Made by a program: the position numbers and the translations under genes | Assembly: GCA_963575745.1 (NCBI GenBank) | Contig: CAUYUJ010008557.1 | Span: 557,636-621,635, forward strand | DNA from: Prorocentrum cordatum | Lineage: Eukaryota > Sar > Dinophyceae > Prorocentrales > Prorocentraceae | Direction: 5' to 3' | Length of the DNA: 64,000 nt | Shown here: piece by piece, positions 31,901 through 43,937 of the stretch | Position numbering within the stretch: the stretch's first letter is position 1 | Layout of the letters: every line of letters begins with the position of its first letter | Notes under the pieces: model-generated | Told to the model about the DNA's origin: nothing | The model's input: the letters and a program-made list of their open reading frames with translations, nothing else | Databases searched by the model: none

Positions 31901-31919
31901 TATGCTCTTGTTTGTGAAC

Positions 31920-32640
31920 GAATTTGGCTTCTCGGGGGGTCCCGAGGGGTCTCAGCATTTGGATCCGCCTTGTGGCGTTATTGGGGCCTCTTGGAGGTAT
32001 GTTGTTTGCTATATTGAATCATGTTGGGCTACCTTGAGCGATCATGGAAGTCATCCTGGGCTTTCTGAGGCCCTCTTGGAGCCATCTTGGGCCATCTTGG
32101 ACGCTCCAACCCCTTGCGACACCACCTGTCCAGGTCCTGGTGAGGGGGTAGGGCGAGGGGTCAAGACACCCTCCTATATACCAAGCCGTCTAGCTCACTT
32201 CCACCCGCCCTCCCAACACATACGTAACAACCGAGCTTCAGCATGTTCAGCAGTCGTCTTTGGATGGACAGCTATTGGAAACCAACACTGACCCCATGTG
32301 CGCGAAGCTGGGGCGAGGTGCGCCACGCGTGCCAGGCGCGCCACGCGCGCCAGGCATCCCTGGGGCCCGAGCGTGCCAGGCACGCCTGGTGCGCCAGATG
32401 CGCCACGTGCTCCGCGTACGCCACGTGTGGCGCATGTTCCAGCCGCGCCAGGTGCGCCACGTTCGGGGCACGTGCAGAGTGTGTCAGGTGCGCCTGCGCA
32501 CGTGCCAGCACACATCGGAAACATGTCGCCCCCCACAATCCTTGTCGAACACCAATGCCCATCATTGTGTCTGGTGGGCCTGCGCACAGTAGTCCATACG
32601 CCACCACCCCCGCCGTCCCTGTCCAGATTTAGCCGCGAGC
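31920..32640. other. Spacer with TTGG cluster and GCGCCAGGC short repeats
   Basis: 31,930-32,110 is a TTGGGGCC/TTGGAGCC-type cluster. 32,320-32,520 consists of imperfect 9-bp repeats of GCGCCAGGC/GTGCGCCAC type. A TATATACC sequence lies at 32,173-32,181. The several overlapping frames of about 100-165 codons here are Ala/Arg/His-rich shadows and are not called. Confidence 0.6.
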
Positions 32641-32650
32641 TGCATTTGTT

Positions 32651-33028
32651 CCCCAAATCCTGTGGTGTTAGGTCCTCGATTTGAAGAGACATCGCCCCGC
32701 GTTCTCACTCCTCCTCCCGCTGCCCCCTCCTCCCTCTCTCCTCCCGTCACCCCCCTCACTTTGGCACACTCCTCACACGTTTCGTGGACCCATACGATGC
32801 TCCACCGAAGGCCCCAGTGGCAGGGTCCGCATGCGGTTCCCCGCCCATGTTGGCACACCCCTCACACGTTTGGTGGCCCCATACGGAGCTCCATTGAAGG
32901 CCCCAGTGGCAGGATTCGCATGCGGTTCCCCGCCCATGTCGGCACGTGGCCCCATAGGGAGGCCCGTCGAACGGTGGACCCAGAACGCAGTATCCACAAC
33001 TGCTTATGGTTGGGTCCTTCGTCAGGCT
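32651..33028 (+). mobile_element. Satellite-bearing element, short copy b
   Basis: Has the leader (CCTGTGGTGTTAGGTCCTCG, ATTTGAAGAGACATCGCCCC), a brief TCC-rich stretch, only about two satellite units (about 32,755 and 32,850), and the terminal CAACTGCTTATGGTTGGG at about 32,997-33,014. This minimal copy helps define the ends of the family. Confidence 0.7.
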
Positions 33029-33029
33029 A

Positions 33030-33940
33030 AGGATTGTTTTTCGTTAGGGACGGTAGCCCTGCGCGCAGCAGTCAATATGCTGACACCCCCGCCGTCCCTG
33101 TCGAAAGCAATGCAAAGTGCTCGCGGGCCTCACGAACATGACGCAAGATTTTGCCCCAACGTCTACTTTGTATTGCTTTTAGCAGGATGGGGGACGCATC
33201 GGGTTGGTCGCGCATGCTCCAAATTCGGAGGCAAAGTGCGTCTTGTATGGTTTTTTGACAGGGATGGTGGGGAAGGAGCATGGTTCCTGGTTGGCCGCCA
33301 GTCGCCTGAGGGAGGGGGTGTATATTAATAGGGAACAGTGATAAGCCCCTCCCCGAAGGGGAAGAAGGGGTTGTGGAAGAGGAAAGAACGACATCATTAA
33401 ACCCTCTGTCGCCCAGAGGGCTGGTGGGATTAGCTGCTAGTTTTTCTGCGGTGACTGGCATTACTACCTGAACCTTCAGCTGTGGACTTCTGTTCCGCAA
33501 TCAGTGCTTGCACCTATGGTTACCCACCTGTGTTCCAGGCAATTGACCTTGACTTTTCCGTGGACGTGATCTTCTCCTCGTTCGCACGTTCCTTCCTCTT
33601 TGTCACGCAATTGTGGGGAGCAAGGTGCATGGCGCGAAGTGCCAATGTAGTGTTGTATATGCTGAGGAAACTTACGCCATTCCGCCGACCCCCAAGACGA
33701 GCAGAGTCGTGACGGCATGTTGAAGGATGCGGTTGCGTTTAGTGGTTTGTTCTAGAGGCCTCTTAATGGCCTTCCAGGGAATTTGGGTGCGCTTCTTCAG
33801 GCCTGTCATGCTTATGCAGTTGTTTGTTCGTAGAGGGGCTGGAAATTCAGGGAGGAGGCTTCTTCGGAACGCCAGTGGCGGATCCTTCCTTTGGATGGGG
33901 GAGGTGTGGGGGGGGCGGGGCGACGAGCTCATCAGCGCGC
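33030..33940. other. Region without a supported gene
   Basis: Apparently low-copy DNA. It contains a small inverted repeat around CCCCTCCCCGAAGGGG near 33,350 and a 20-bp word, CTTACGCCATTCCGCCGACC (33671-33690), that occurs again at 44781-44800. No convincing protein-coding frame. Confidence 0.5.
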
Positions 33941-33989
33941 CTCCCATGCCCCCAGGGCCTCCACATGTACCCTCCGACGCCTCAAAGAT

Positions 33990-34520
33990 GCCCAATGTGC
34001 CATCCAAACGCTCAAGAAGGCCTCCAGCACGCTGGGGAGCCCTGAAGCAGACCCAAGATGTCCTCAAGACGGCCCAAGAGGCTCCCGAGACGGCCCAAAA
34101 TAACCTCGAGAGAACCTTGGCACAGAGTTTCAAAAGTCAAGCAAACATGAGTTGCCATACATGTTTGGCAGATTCCAGAGTTCTCGCTTCTTCGGGCTTC
34201 CGAGAGCTCATGAAGGTCGAAGAGGCTGCTAGACCGGCCCAGGACGGCCCAGGAGGCTCCCAAGAGAGCCCCGCGACAGCCCAAGAGGGCCCAGAAGTAC
34301 CCAAAAGTCCCCCAAGGCGGCCCAACACGGCCGAAGAGCCGCCAAGAGGGCCCCAAGGATGGCATCAGACGGGGAGCTCAAATGATCTCCCGGACCCCCC
34401 ACCCCACGATGGCCCTCCAAGCTCCACAGCATGCCCCCAACAGACTTCCAGAGAAGAGCACAAAGAGGCCCCAAAATTGCTCCAAGAGGGTCCCATTCAA
34501 GAGGTTTCCGAGCATCCCCA
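33990..34520. repeat. TTGG/GGCC cluster in reverse orientation
   Basis: Complement of the TTGGGCC(A/G)TC words (GGCCCAAGAGGCTCC, GACGGCCCA). The 309-codon frame across it is Pro/Glu/Gln-rich low complexity and is rejected as a gene. Confidence 0.75.
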
Positions 34521-34523
34521 AAA

Positions 34524-34706
34524 TTCGAGTAGGAGATCGACTGCAGAACTGATTTGTCCCACAATTGTTTTTTGCTTGTTTTGCTTTCCGCCGACTCTAC
34601 GAGCAAATACGTGTAATTGTCGCAGATATGCGAAACATCCGACGTATTTGTTGTAGATCCAGCGAATATGAGGTACATCGATTATGTAGTCGATCCCCTA
34701 CTCGAA
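34524..34706. mobile_element. MITE-like element with 30-bp terminal inverted repeats, copy 1
   Basis: Left terminus 34524-34553 (TTCGAGTAGGAGATCGACTG...) and right terminus 34677-34706 (...GTCGATCCCCTACTCGAA) are inverted repeats at 25 of 30 positions, enclosing 123 bp of T-rich DNA with no ORF. A second copy in opposite orientation lies at about 43,938-44,104. Confidence 0.8.
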
Positions 34707-35141
34707 AGGTGGCTCCACGAGGGCACCGATATGTGGCTCCAAGAGAGGCCCCTCCCCCCTCCCAGAAGCAGGATCTTTTGGAGCCTGCCTTGGGGAGAGG
34801 AGGAGCTGGGCGGCGAGGGGGCAGCCCGACGTTTCACACGTGCTTCTTTCCGAATTCTCCTCCCAGCGTGGGCAGCTGAGGGGAGGAGGAGGACGAAAAG
34901 GGACGACGACGACGACGACGACGACGAGAATATGCACCCTTTCTGGTGGCAGGGGGCGCGATAGGGGGCACTCGGATATTCGTTCGCCAGGGGTTGAGGT
35001 GACACGAGTTCACAGGGGAAGTATTTCAGATGGGGCGCACGTGAACAGATCTTGCCAGTGCATTTCTTCATCTGGTGGTGGTGGCGGTGGGAGGGAAGTC
35101 CTGCAAGTCCAACCGATTGGCCGCCCAGGTACTTGTTGTCA

Positions 35142-35372
35142 GTGGAGATGACCCTTGGGTGCTGGCCACATTTCGTGGAGGTGGCTACGGACGGGAAAGT
35201 GCTGTGCATATCAGCGTGCAAGCTTGACACCAAAGATGTCACCGAACTCGTCGTCAGTGAAGAGAACCACCAGGAACTCCTGGTGGCTGCAGGTGGCGAC
35301 TACAAGAAGATCCTGAAACGCCTGCGCATGGACGAAGGCGTGCTTGTCCTTGAGCAGGTGGAACCGACGTAG
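35142..35372 (+). CDS. Hypothetical short coding stretch
   Basis: Plus-strand frame with natural protein composition to its stop at 35370: MTLGCWPHFVEVATDGKVLC, LDTKDVTELVVSEENHQELL and KKILKRLRMDEGVLVLEQVE. About 76 codons from the ATG at 35142; the frame is open further upstream but becomes Trp/Gly-rich and repetitive. It may be the last exon of a gene. Family unknown. Confidence 0.3.
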   Translation: MEMTLGCWPHFVEVATDGKVLCISACKLDTKDVTELVVSEENHQELLVAAGGDYKKILKRLRMDEGVLVLEQVEPT

Positions 35373-35639
35373 TTCCTAGCATTCCTTCTTGGGTGAGTGA
35401 TCAGATCGCCCATTGGTGGTAGTCACTCCGATTCAACAGTGGGAACCACTGTGGAAATCGTCTGTCTGTTTTTGTATGCGAATGGCGCATTTAGCAGCAG
35501 CCCAAGGTTTAGCCGTAGGCTACAGTGGCGTTGCTTCTGTTGAGGACACTGTTTCGTATATCTACCTCTTCTTCTGCGGTTGCTTATGTTTCTGCCTCCG
35601 TGTCTACTTTTGTCTTTGTCTCTTCCTTCGTGTGTGTCT

Positions 35640-35900
35640 CCGTCATGGCCTCCAGGTCCGCCCTTCATCCGCTCCCCCTTTTGGGGGCCTGCTTGGAGCT
35701 GGGTAAAACACCAAGGGGTTTCTTGAGAGGCCCTAATGGCTTCTTGGGGGGGGGTCTTGTGGTCCTGCTGGCGGTCTCATGGGCCATCTTGGGTGGGATG
35801 GCTCCCTGGCCTCCTTTGAGTTCCTCGGTTTGGGCCCCTCTTGGGGCCCCCATGCGGGGGTGTATCGGACCTCTCTCGGGGGCTAAGGGGTCGTCTTGGG
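35640..35900. repeat. TTGGGGGCC-type cluster
   Basis: Words such as TTGGGGGCC and CTTGGGTGG spaced irregularly. The flanking 35,900-36,240 holds no supported gene. Confidence 0.7.
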
Positions 35901-36239
35901 GCGATCCTGAGGATCCCTGTACGCAAACATTCGACCTGTAGTACGGATTTTGGGTTTTTGTTTTCAGCGTTTTTCCGCAGCTTCCAGAGCGGCTGGAGAA
36001 GGCCCCGAAGGAGGCTCCAAGAGGGGTGCCCGCGCCCATGCTGCACAGCGAGCGACCTGGAAGCCTGGAGCCCAGCAAACCGCATGTAGGGCATCGGAGA
36101 GAGTCGAGCTCCGCGCCCCAGGAGCGCCCGAGAGCACCATGGTGCGCCCGTGAGACCCAGGGAGCCAGTGGGCTGGGCCCGCAGAAGAAGCCACCGCCGT
36201 TTCATACTGAGGGCCCACAGGTGCCCGAGTATTGCGCAT

Positions 36240-36690
36240 GCTGTGTCTGATGCAGCTACCTTTAAACCAAACGCCTGCGCCTGCTATGTTTTCCGTGGTA
36301 CCTTGCACACCAAGCATCTACACACATATTTACAAACATGTTGCACACAATGTATATATATATGTATGTATATACATACACATCTATATAATCACATACA
36401 AGGTATGCAAACATCGATGCACACACTATGAAGTACAGCATCGAATGTATGCGACCTCGTAAGCCACATTTCACATGTGACAGTCATTGATTATACCGTG
36501 TGCGTCCCGTTCCTATCGCTATTACTACCTCAATATATCTGTGTTCATTGGTAGGCCCATAGTTTTACAATTGTCATCGCGCTTTGTGTTCATGACTTGC
36601 ATACTGGTGTCATTCCACATATATATATATGTACATATATGTGTGTATGCCTACTGTTCTTCATCTCTGCTCCTCCATACCTGATTCCGC
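36240..36690. other. AT-rich island
   Basis: About 450 bp of clearly lower G+C than its surroundings, with TATATATATGTATGTATATA-like alternating stretches near 36,353-36,375 and 36,621-36,645. No gene. Could be an insertion or a structural element. Confidence 0.6.
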
Positions 36691-36860
36691 CGCGCGAGTC
36701 AGTTCTATACTTGCTGCAACGAACTTGCGCTGCGCGCTGCAAACATGCGCTGCCGCCGCTACCCTTTTGGAGAGCGTTGCTGATTCTCGTATGGAGAGTC
36801 CTCTCCTTTACCTTGCCAGTGTGCTCACTGCATCGCCTTTTCTGTCGCGTGTATGTGTAG

Positions 36861-36975
<115 letters not shown>

Positions 36976-37830
36976 GGGGGTGCGTGGGGCAACCGCTTTC
37001 CGCACCCTCCGAAAAGATCGAGTATAAACGAGTAGCTTAGCTTTCGTTCCCCGCGGCTTGCCCAGGGCTTCACGATTGCAGCTGCGTGGGCCCTGGAACA
37101 GTGATCGTAGAGCCCCCCACAAACCACGAGCTTCCAGGAGGGCCCGGGCGTCGTCGGTCATCGGCAGTGGGAGCTACCCGTTTGGGGACGGCTTGTACGG
37201 GCGTTGATTCGGTCGTGTTCGCCCGACGCGATGTCGGGCTTCGGCGTCCGCACACCGTGCGGGGGACGTAGAGCGCCTCCCTTCAGCCAGCCCGTCGAGG
37301 CTGCCTGTCGCCGCCGCCTCATGCCCTTTCGATGTCGCCTGTGTGGCCACAGAGGAAAAGTACTCCGACGGAAGGACCCCGCATGATAATATGTTTAGCT
37401 TGCCCTTACCGTTTTCCTCTTCGGCCTGACGGACACTCTCCTCTCGCCCGCGGTTCTGCCCTCACCTGCTCCCCCTCCTTTTATTTCTCCTCCTCCTCTC
37501 CTACGTCGTCCTCATCATCACCCCCTCCCTACCCCTTCCCCGTCCTCGTCCTTCCCATGCTTCTTCTCCGCGCGCTCCTCCCCTTCCCCCTAGTCGGGGC
37601 AAGCAAATCAATTTTCCTCGGCGCCGTCGCCGCCGCGGCCAAAGCGCGCGCATTCCCCGACGGCTGGTTCGCGAAGCCTTTGGGACAACCCCGCGGGCCT
37701 CTGGGGCGCGGGGGCAGGCGGTCGGGACAGCCCCGCGGGCCAAACCGTTGGGACAACCCCGCGGGCTTCGAGCGGGGCGCAGTCGCGTTCACGCGGGAGG
37801 CAGCATGAACCCAAGCCTGGTTCACAATTC

Positions 37831-38880
37831 ACTCACAGACGAGGCTCCCGCTTGATACTTCCTACAAATTCAAGCCTGGGGAGCCCAAAAGTGACGACAG
37901 TTACACGTTGCCGATGAGCCGCTCAGATTGCCAACGTGAAGTGCGAGACCCATAGGGAGGGGGTTCCAGCTTGAGACTTCCTCACAAGTCACTCACCGAC
38001 GAGGCTCCCGCTTGACACTTCCTCCAAATTCGGACCTGGGGAGCCCGAGAGTGAGGACAGTTACAGGTTGCTGATGACCCGCTCGGACTACCAAGATGAA
38101 GTGCGGGAACCATAGGGAGGGGGCTCCCGCCTGAGACTTCCTCACAATTCACTCACAGACGATGCTCCCGTTCGATACTTCCTCTACACTCAAGCCTGAG
38201 GAGCCCAAGCGCGGCGACAGTTACAGGTTGCCGATGACCCGCTCGGATTACCAACATGAAGCGCGGGACCCAAGGGATGGGGTTCCCGCTTGAGATTTCT
38301 TCACAATTCACTCACAGACGAAGCTCTCGCTTGATACTTCTTCGAACTTCAGACTTGAGGAGCCCAAAAGCGACGACAGTTACAGGTTGCCGATGACCCG
38401 CTCGGATTACCAACGTGAAGTGCGGGACCCATAGGGAGGGGGCTCCCGCGTGAGAATTCCTTACCATTCACACACCGACGAGGCTCCCGTTTGATACTTC
38501 CTCCAAGTTCAGGCCAGGGGAACCCAAAAGAGACGACAGTTACAGGTTGCCGATGGCCCGCTCGGGTTACCAACATAAAGTGCGGGACCCATAGCGGTGG
38601 GGCTCCCGCCTGAGACTTACTCGGGTGACATAAGCGAGTGACGGTGATGAGTGAGTGAGTGAATGAGTGGGTGGGTGGGTGGGTGGGTGAGTGAGTGATG
38701 ATGATGATCATGAGTGGTGATGAGTGCGATGATGATGATGATGATGCTGATGATGATGATGATGATGATGGTGGTGATGATGATGGGAGGGAGGGTGAGA
38801 CAGAGAGGGAGGAGGAGGAGAGATCCTGCGTGGGGGGTGTGCAGACATAACAAGAACCCCACTTAGGATGTGGGGAATAC
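37831..38880. repeat. 160-bp tandem repeat array, copy 1, with TGA-repeat tail
   Basis: Five units of about 160 bp begin at 37831, 37991, 38151, 38310 and 38470 (ACTCACAGACGAGGCTCCCG ... TGACCCGCTCGGATTACC). The array is followed by GTGA/TGATGA repeats (38,640-38,790), a GGAGGAGGAGAGATCCTGCG segment and ACAAGAACCCCACTTAGGAT then GTGGGG. The same order of parts recurs at 39,949-41,465. A CCCCAC...GTGGGG mini-hairpin ends both. Confidence 0.88.
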
Positions 38881-38989
38881 AACTATTCAAAACATATTCA
38901 AAACACAAGGACCCAACAAATACTTGCCCGAGGGCTCCGACCTCCGAGATCCAGCATCTCCGAGATCGCAGAATCGTCGACGACCACGA

Positions 38990-39370
38990 CGACCACGACG
39001 ACGACGATGATGACGATGATGGTGATGAGGGTTCAGATCAGGATGATGATGGGGATCACGATGAGGATGATAATGATGATTATTATGACGATGATGATGG
39101 TTATGATTATGATGATGATGACGATGATTATGATGATGCGGCGACGAAGGCGTAGAAGACGACGACGACGACGACGACGACGAGAGAGATGGCATCGCGA
39201 GAAGTGAGGAGGCGGCCCTCCGTCCACTGGCCTTCCTCCTCCGTCCTCCGTCCGCCGTCCTCCCTCCACCGTCCTCAGTCTTCCGTTCTCCGTCCTCCAT
39301 CCTCCGTCCTCTGTTTTCCCCCTCCTCCTCCGGAGGGGGATGATGATGATGCTGCTGATGATGATGAGAT
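38990..39370. repeat. GAT/GAC and CCTCCGTCC simple repeats
   Basis: (GAT)n-type array 39,000-39,180, then CCGTCCTCC repeats 39,225-39,325 and a short GAT run. Not coding. Confidence 0.8.
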
Positions 39371-39554
39371 CGTTAGCGTTCAAAGCATGAATACATTTTC
39401 TAGCTTGCTAAATAATCGAAAGAGAAAGAGGCGGCCCCCGGGGCCGAAAACAGGACGCGCCCCCCACAGTCGAAGAACCCCCCCCCAAACAAAAAACGTT
39501 TGTGGCCCCTTACCCACGAGAACGCAAGGCATGTTTTGTGGAGGGACTGGTTTC

Positions 39555-39795
39555 GGGCGCGGATGGCTTACCACCCAAGCCCCGGACGCAAGGGTTTCCC
39601 CCTGCGCCCCAGTCGGCTGACGATGGGCTACCACCGCCAGCCCAGACGCAAAGGGTTCCCCCCTGCGCCCGATTCGGCCGCCGATGGGTTACCACCGGCG
39701 GCCCAGACACAAGGGGTTACCCCTGCCCCCGATTCGGCCGAGGATGGGTTACCACCCCCAGCCCGGACACAAGGGGCTACCCCTGCGCCCGGCCG
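39555..39795. repeat. Four copies of a 60-61-bp tandem repeat
   Basis: Units start near 39562, 39622, 39683 and 39743, each with GATGGGTTACCACC and CAAGGGGTTACCCCTGC-like segments. A (TCG)n run follows at 39,797-39,856. Confidence 0.85.
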
Positions 39796-39798
39796 CTG

Positions 39799-39853
<55 letters not shown>

Positions 39854-39948
39854 TTCGTCAACTCCTCAATCGCCCTTTCGGGCACGCAGGCCCATGACAA
39901 CAACAAATTTGCCGACGACCAGCTCAGACGAGGCTACCCGCACTTCGC

Positions 39949-41118
39949 TCACAGACGAAGCTCCTGCCTGATACTTCCCCCGTTTTCAAATCGCCGGAGC
40001 TGAGGAGCCCTTCCCCCGTATTCAAGCCGCAGGAGCTGAGGAGACCAGAAAAATGACGAAAGTTACAAGAGTCCGATGACCCGCTCGGATTACCAACATG
40101 AAGCTGGACCCATGGGGAGGGGGCTCCCGCGTGAGACTTCCTCACAATTCACTCACAGACGAGGCTCCCGCTTGATACTTCCTCCAAGTTCAGGCCTGGG
40201 GAGCCCAAAAGTGACGACAGCCACAGGTTGCCGATGACCCGCTCGGATTAACCACGTCAAGCGCGGGACCCATAGGGAGGGGGCTCCCGCCTGAGAAATC
40301 CTTGCAGTTCATTCACAGACGAGGCACCCGCTTGATATTTCTTCAGACGAGGCACCCGCTTGATATTTCTTCCAAATTCAGGCCTGAGGAACCCAAAAAG
40401 TTACAACAATTAGACGTTTCGGATGACCCGCTCGGGTTACCAACATGAAGTGCTGGCTCCATAGGGAGGGGGCTCCCGCTTGAGACTTCCTCACGAATCA
40501 CTCACAGACGAGGCTCCCGCTTGATACTTCCTCCACATTCAAGCCTGAGGAGCTCAAAAGTGACGACAGCTACACGTTTCAGATGACCCGCTCGGATTAC
40601 CAACATGAAGTGCGGGACCCATAGGACGAGGGGCTGCCGCCTGAGACTTCCTCACAATTCATTCGCAGACGAGGCTCCCGCACGTTAGTTCTTCCACATT
40701 CAAGCCTGAGGAGCCCAAAACAGACGACAGTTACAGGTTGAGGATGACCCGCTCGGGTTACCAACGTGAGGTGCGGGGCCCATAGGGAGGGGGTTTCCGC
40801 TTGAGACTTCCTCACAATTCACTCACAGACGAGGCTCCCGTTCGATACTTCTTCCACACCCAAGCCTGAGGAGCCCCAAAGTGACGACAGTTACAGGTTG
40901 AGGATGACCCGCTCGGATTACCAACATGAAGTGCGGGATCCACGGGGAGGGGGCTGCCGCCTGAGCCTTCCTCGCAATTCACTCACAGACGAGTGGGTGA
41001 TGACGAAGTGATGAGTGAGTGATGATGATGATGATGATGAGTGATGGTGAAAATGATGAGTGAGTCAATGAGCGAGTGATCGAATAATGATGATGGTGAT
41101 GATGATGAGTGCTGGTGG

Positions 41119-41169
<51 letters not shown>

Positions 41170-41465
41170 GTGGTCGTGCGATGCTGATGGTGACTGGTTG
41201 TGAGGATGGTGATGATGATGACGAAGTGATGAGCCAGCGAGTAGTGATGATGATGGTGATGGTGATCGTGCGATGATGATGATGGTGATGATGATGGTGA
41301 TGAGTGATTGTGCGATGATGATGGTGATGATGATGAGTGGGGAGTGATGGTGATGATGGGGAGGAGGAAGCAAGGAGGAGGAATGGATATGGAGGAGGAG
41401 GAGGAGAGATCCTGCGCGCAGGGTGCGCAGAGAAAACAAGAACCCCACGTAGGATGTGGGGAACA
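39949..41465. repeat. 160-bp tandem repeat array, copy 2, with TGA-repeat tail
   Basis: Units begin near 39,949, 40,151, 40,311, 40,500, 40,661, 40,821 and a truncated one at 40,980. The third is longer because a 28-bp piece (CAGACGAGGCACCCGCTTGA...) is duplicated. It runs directly into a TGATGA array (41,000-41,340), then GGAGGAGGAGAGATCCTGCG and ACAAGAACCCCACGTAGGAT with GTGGGG. The truncated unit followed by the same tail as copy 1 shows the composite moved or duplicated as a whole. Confidence 0.88.
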
Positions 41466-41527
41466 ACAGTGGGCCACGGCGGAAGCCTTGAAGTCAGACG
41501 GCCATGCAACACCGAGGTGCCGATGTG

Positions 41528-41586
41528 AGGCGAAGGAGGAGGAGGAGGAGGAGGAGGAGGAGGAGGAGGAGGAGGAGGAGGAGGAG

Positions 41587-41621
<35 letters not shown>

Positions 41622-41715
41622 GGAGAGGAGGAGGAGGAGGAGGAGGAGGAGGAGGAAGAGGAGGAGGAGGAGGAGGGGGAGGAGAAGAAGGAGGAGGAGG
41701 AGGAGGAAGGCGCTC
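41528..41715. repeat. (GGA)n purine tract
   Basis: Nearly pure GGA repeats. The 342-codon and 491-codon frames that start or pass nearby are not supported as genes. Confidence 0.9.
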
Positions 41716-41719
41716 GGGA

Positions 41720-43930
41720 GCCACATTGGGAGCCGTCCTGCACGGAGTCTGGCCCCGGCGCTCCCAAGCAGACCGAGCGAGAGACACGAGAGACGCCTCT
41801 GGCGGATCCGCCACCTCCCGACACGAATGAGAAGATGCGCCAAGCCGCTGACGACTTCACCATAGCGCCTGAACCTTCCTGTGCCCCCCCCGCCCCACCT
41901 GGACGCAAGGTGCGAGCGACCACATCCTCATCAGGGTCGGACAGGTCCGCCTCTCCGACGCAGGGGCTGCACCTGCGGCACGCTCCGCAGCGCAGGGACG
42001 AGAGAGGGCCTGGTAGCCTCCGGCTGCGTGGCGTCGGGGCATCCCGCAGGAAGTTACAGCTGCTCCTCCATGAACTCATCGAGGGTGTTTGCCCCAGGCT
42101 CTGCAGGGTTGGTACGGGTCCGTCCTGCGCTGCGGCGGCCCACGACTCCCAGCGTTGGTTTCCGGACGTGGCCGTGCGGATCCACTCCCGAACCCGCACG
42201 GCAAGCGCATTCCGCACCTGTCCACTGACCACTCCAGTCAGCGCCTGGGAAGGAGGGGTCGGGATTGGTGGTGCGCGGTGTCTTGGCACTCGGCGCACTG
42301 GAGCTGTCCGTAGCTCGCAGCGTCGAATCGTAGGCTGGTGCAGCAGCGCGGCCCCGAGGGCTGGGGGATGGTGCAGCGCCAGACCATGCAGAGCACCAGG
42401 GCGCTCCCTCAGCCGCACTGGGCGCCCGCCCAGACGTGGCGGTCGCCCGCCCACGGGCAGCCTTGGGGGACGCCAGGCACCGAGTGACGTCTCGCCGCCG
42501 GACCGCTCAGCTGCTCAGCTGAGGGTGTGGGTGGTGGCGCGGCTGGGCCGTCTGGCGCCTCTGCGACGGCAACGGTGGCGCCACACGGGAGATGTCCAGC
42601 GGCGGGCCTCCCACGCGTCTGCCTTCCTGCAGAGGCAGAGGTTCTCGCCAATGGATCTCCTCTGCCCCCAGCGGCGGCCGCGCCTGCTACTGCAGCCAGC
42701 AGCTCCTGAAGGCGGCTGCCGGCTCTCGGGCCCGTCGAAGCCGCTCGGGTTTTCCGCCTTGGCCTTGGCGCCGCAACAAGTTTACGCAAGACCCGTGAGG
42801 CCCTCACCTCCCGCTACGGTCGCCTCCCAGCGTTCGATGTTCGCCGACCCCTCGGGTGACTAGCCGCGGCCAGGCGGTCGCCGCTTGGCTCTGGTCCGTC
42901 GCTCCGGCTCCAGCGTCCGACTCCCTTCCGACTTTCGGACTTTCCCCACCTCGATTCCTGACCCGGGCCCTGGCCCGACCGCGCTGCCCTCGCAGGGCCG
43001 GCCCGTGGGCCCGCCGGTGCGCGCTCGCTCGCTCGCCCTGCGCGGCACAGCCGTTTCGGCCAGGCTGGTCCTGAGGCCCTTGGGCCCCTGCGCGGCCGCC
43101 GCCCCCTGGCAGGGCCCCAATTGCGCCGCGGGGGCCACGGGGCAGCTGCGAGCAGAGGGATCCGAGGCGCTCCGTCTCGCGCACGCTCTGCCTTGCTCGC
43201 GCGCTGCGCAGCCTGCATGCGGGAGCTCCGCAGCTTCTTCTGGCCACCAAGAGGACCCAGAGTCCGAAACGCGTCGCCATGAAACAGTGGCCGAAATCGG
43301 GAATGCACCAGGTGCCCGCCTGGCCAGTCTGTCTCTCCCCCGAGGGCCCCGGTCCGGGGCCTCTCGGGCCAGCTAGCGCTGCCCAGGCTCCCCCCGCTGC
43401 GGAGCCCCGGAGGCTCCTCGCCGCTCCCCGCTGCCTGGCCCAGCTTGGCCTCGGCCTGCCTTGGGCCCTTCGGCCGCAGCCGGGCCTCCGATGCGGGTGT
43501 CCTGCGCTGGGCCTCCGGCGCCTTCTGCGCGCCGCCTGCCTCGTCCGAGGGCCTCCCGCCCTTCGAGCGCGCTTCTCAGCGTGCTCGCCCCTGCGTGGTC
43601 CTTCGGCCGCCTGCCGTCGTGCCCGCGCCCTCTTTGCTGTGCGGTCTTTGAGCCCCCGTGCGCCGCCCTGGCTGGCTGCACGGGTGCGCGTGGAGATCGC
43701 GTTGTCGCCTGCTGGTTTGGCGTGGTTCTGCACGTGGCGGTCGGGGATGTCTCTCGGGGGTGTCCCATCGAGGCCGCTTCCCTTTCGGGCTCCTCCTCCA
43801 GGCACGCGCGTCCGCTGCGCTATTTTTTGCCGGATTTTGGCGCGATGCTGCTCGAGCTTCCGAGCAAAAGAGGAGGCGAGGAAGGATGAGGGGATGGAAT
43901 TAGAAAAAAAATGTGCCACTCGTGATGTGG
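41720..43930. other. GC-rich region with no supported gene
   Basis: Long frames are open on both strands simply because G+C is very high and stop codons are rare. None reads as a recognisable protein, and no motif could be identified on either strand. Confidence 0.5.
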
Positions 43931-43937
43931 AGAATCA

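Noticed and set aside
33727-34656. 309-codon plus-strand frame
   Set aside because: It is a translation of the reversed TTGG/GGCC cluster plus part of a MITE-like element.
40979-42454. 491-codon minus-strand frame and overlapping 342-codon plus-strand frame
   Set aside because: They run through GGA and TGATGA arrays and GC-rich DNA where stops are rare; no recognisable protein segment.
42804-43919. 371-codon minus-strand frame, Arg/Ala/Gly/Pro-rich
   Set aside because: Composition follows from extreme G+C; frames on both strands are open together, and no motif is present.
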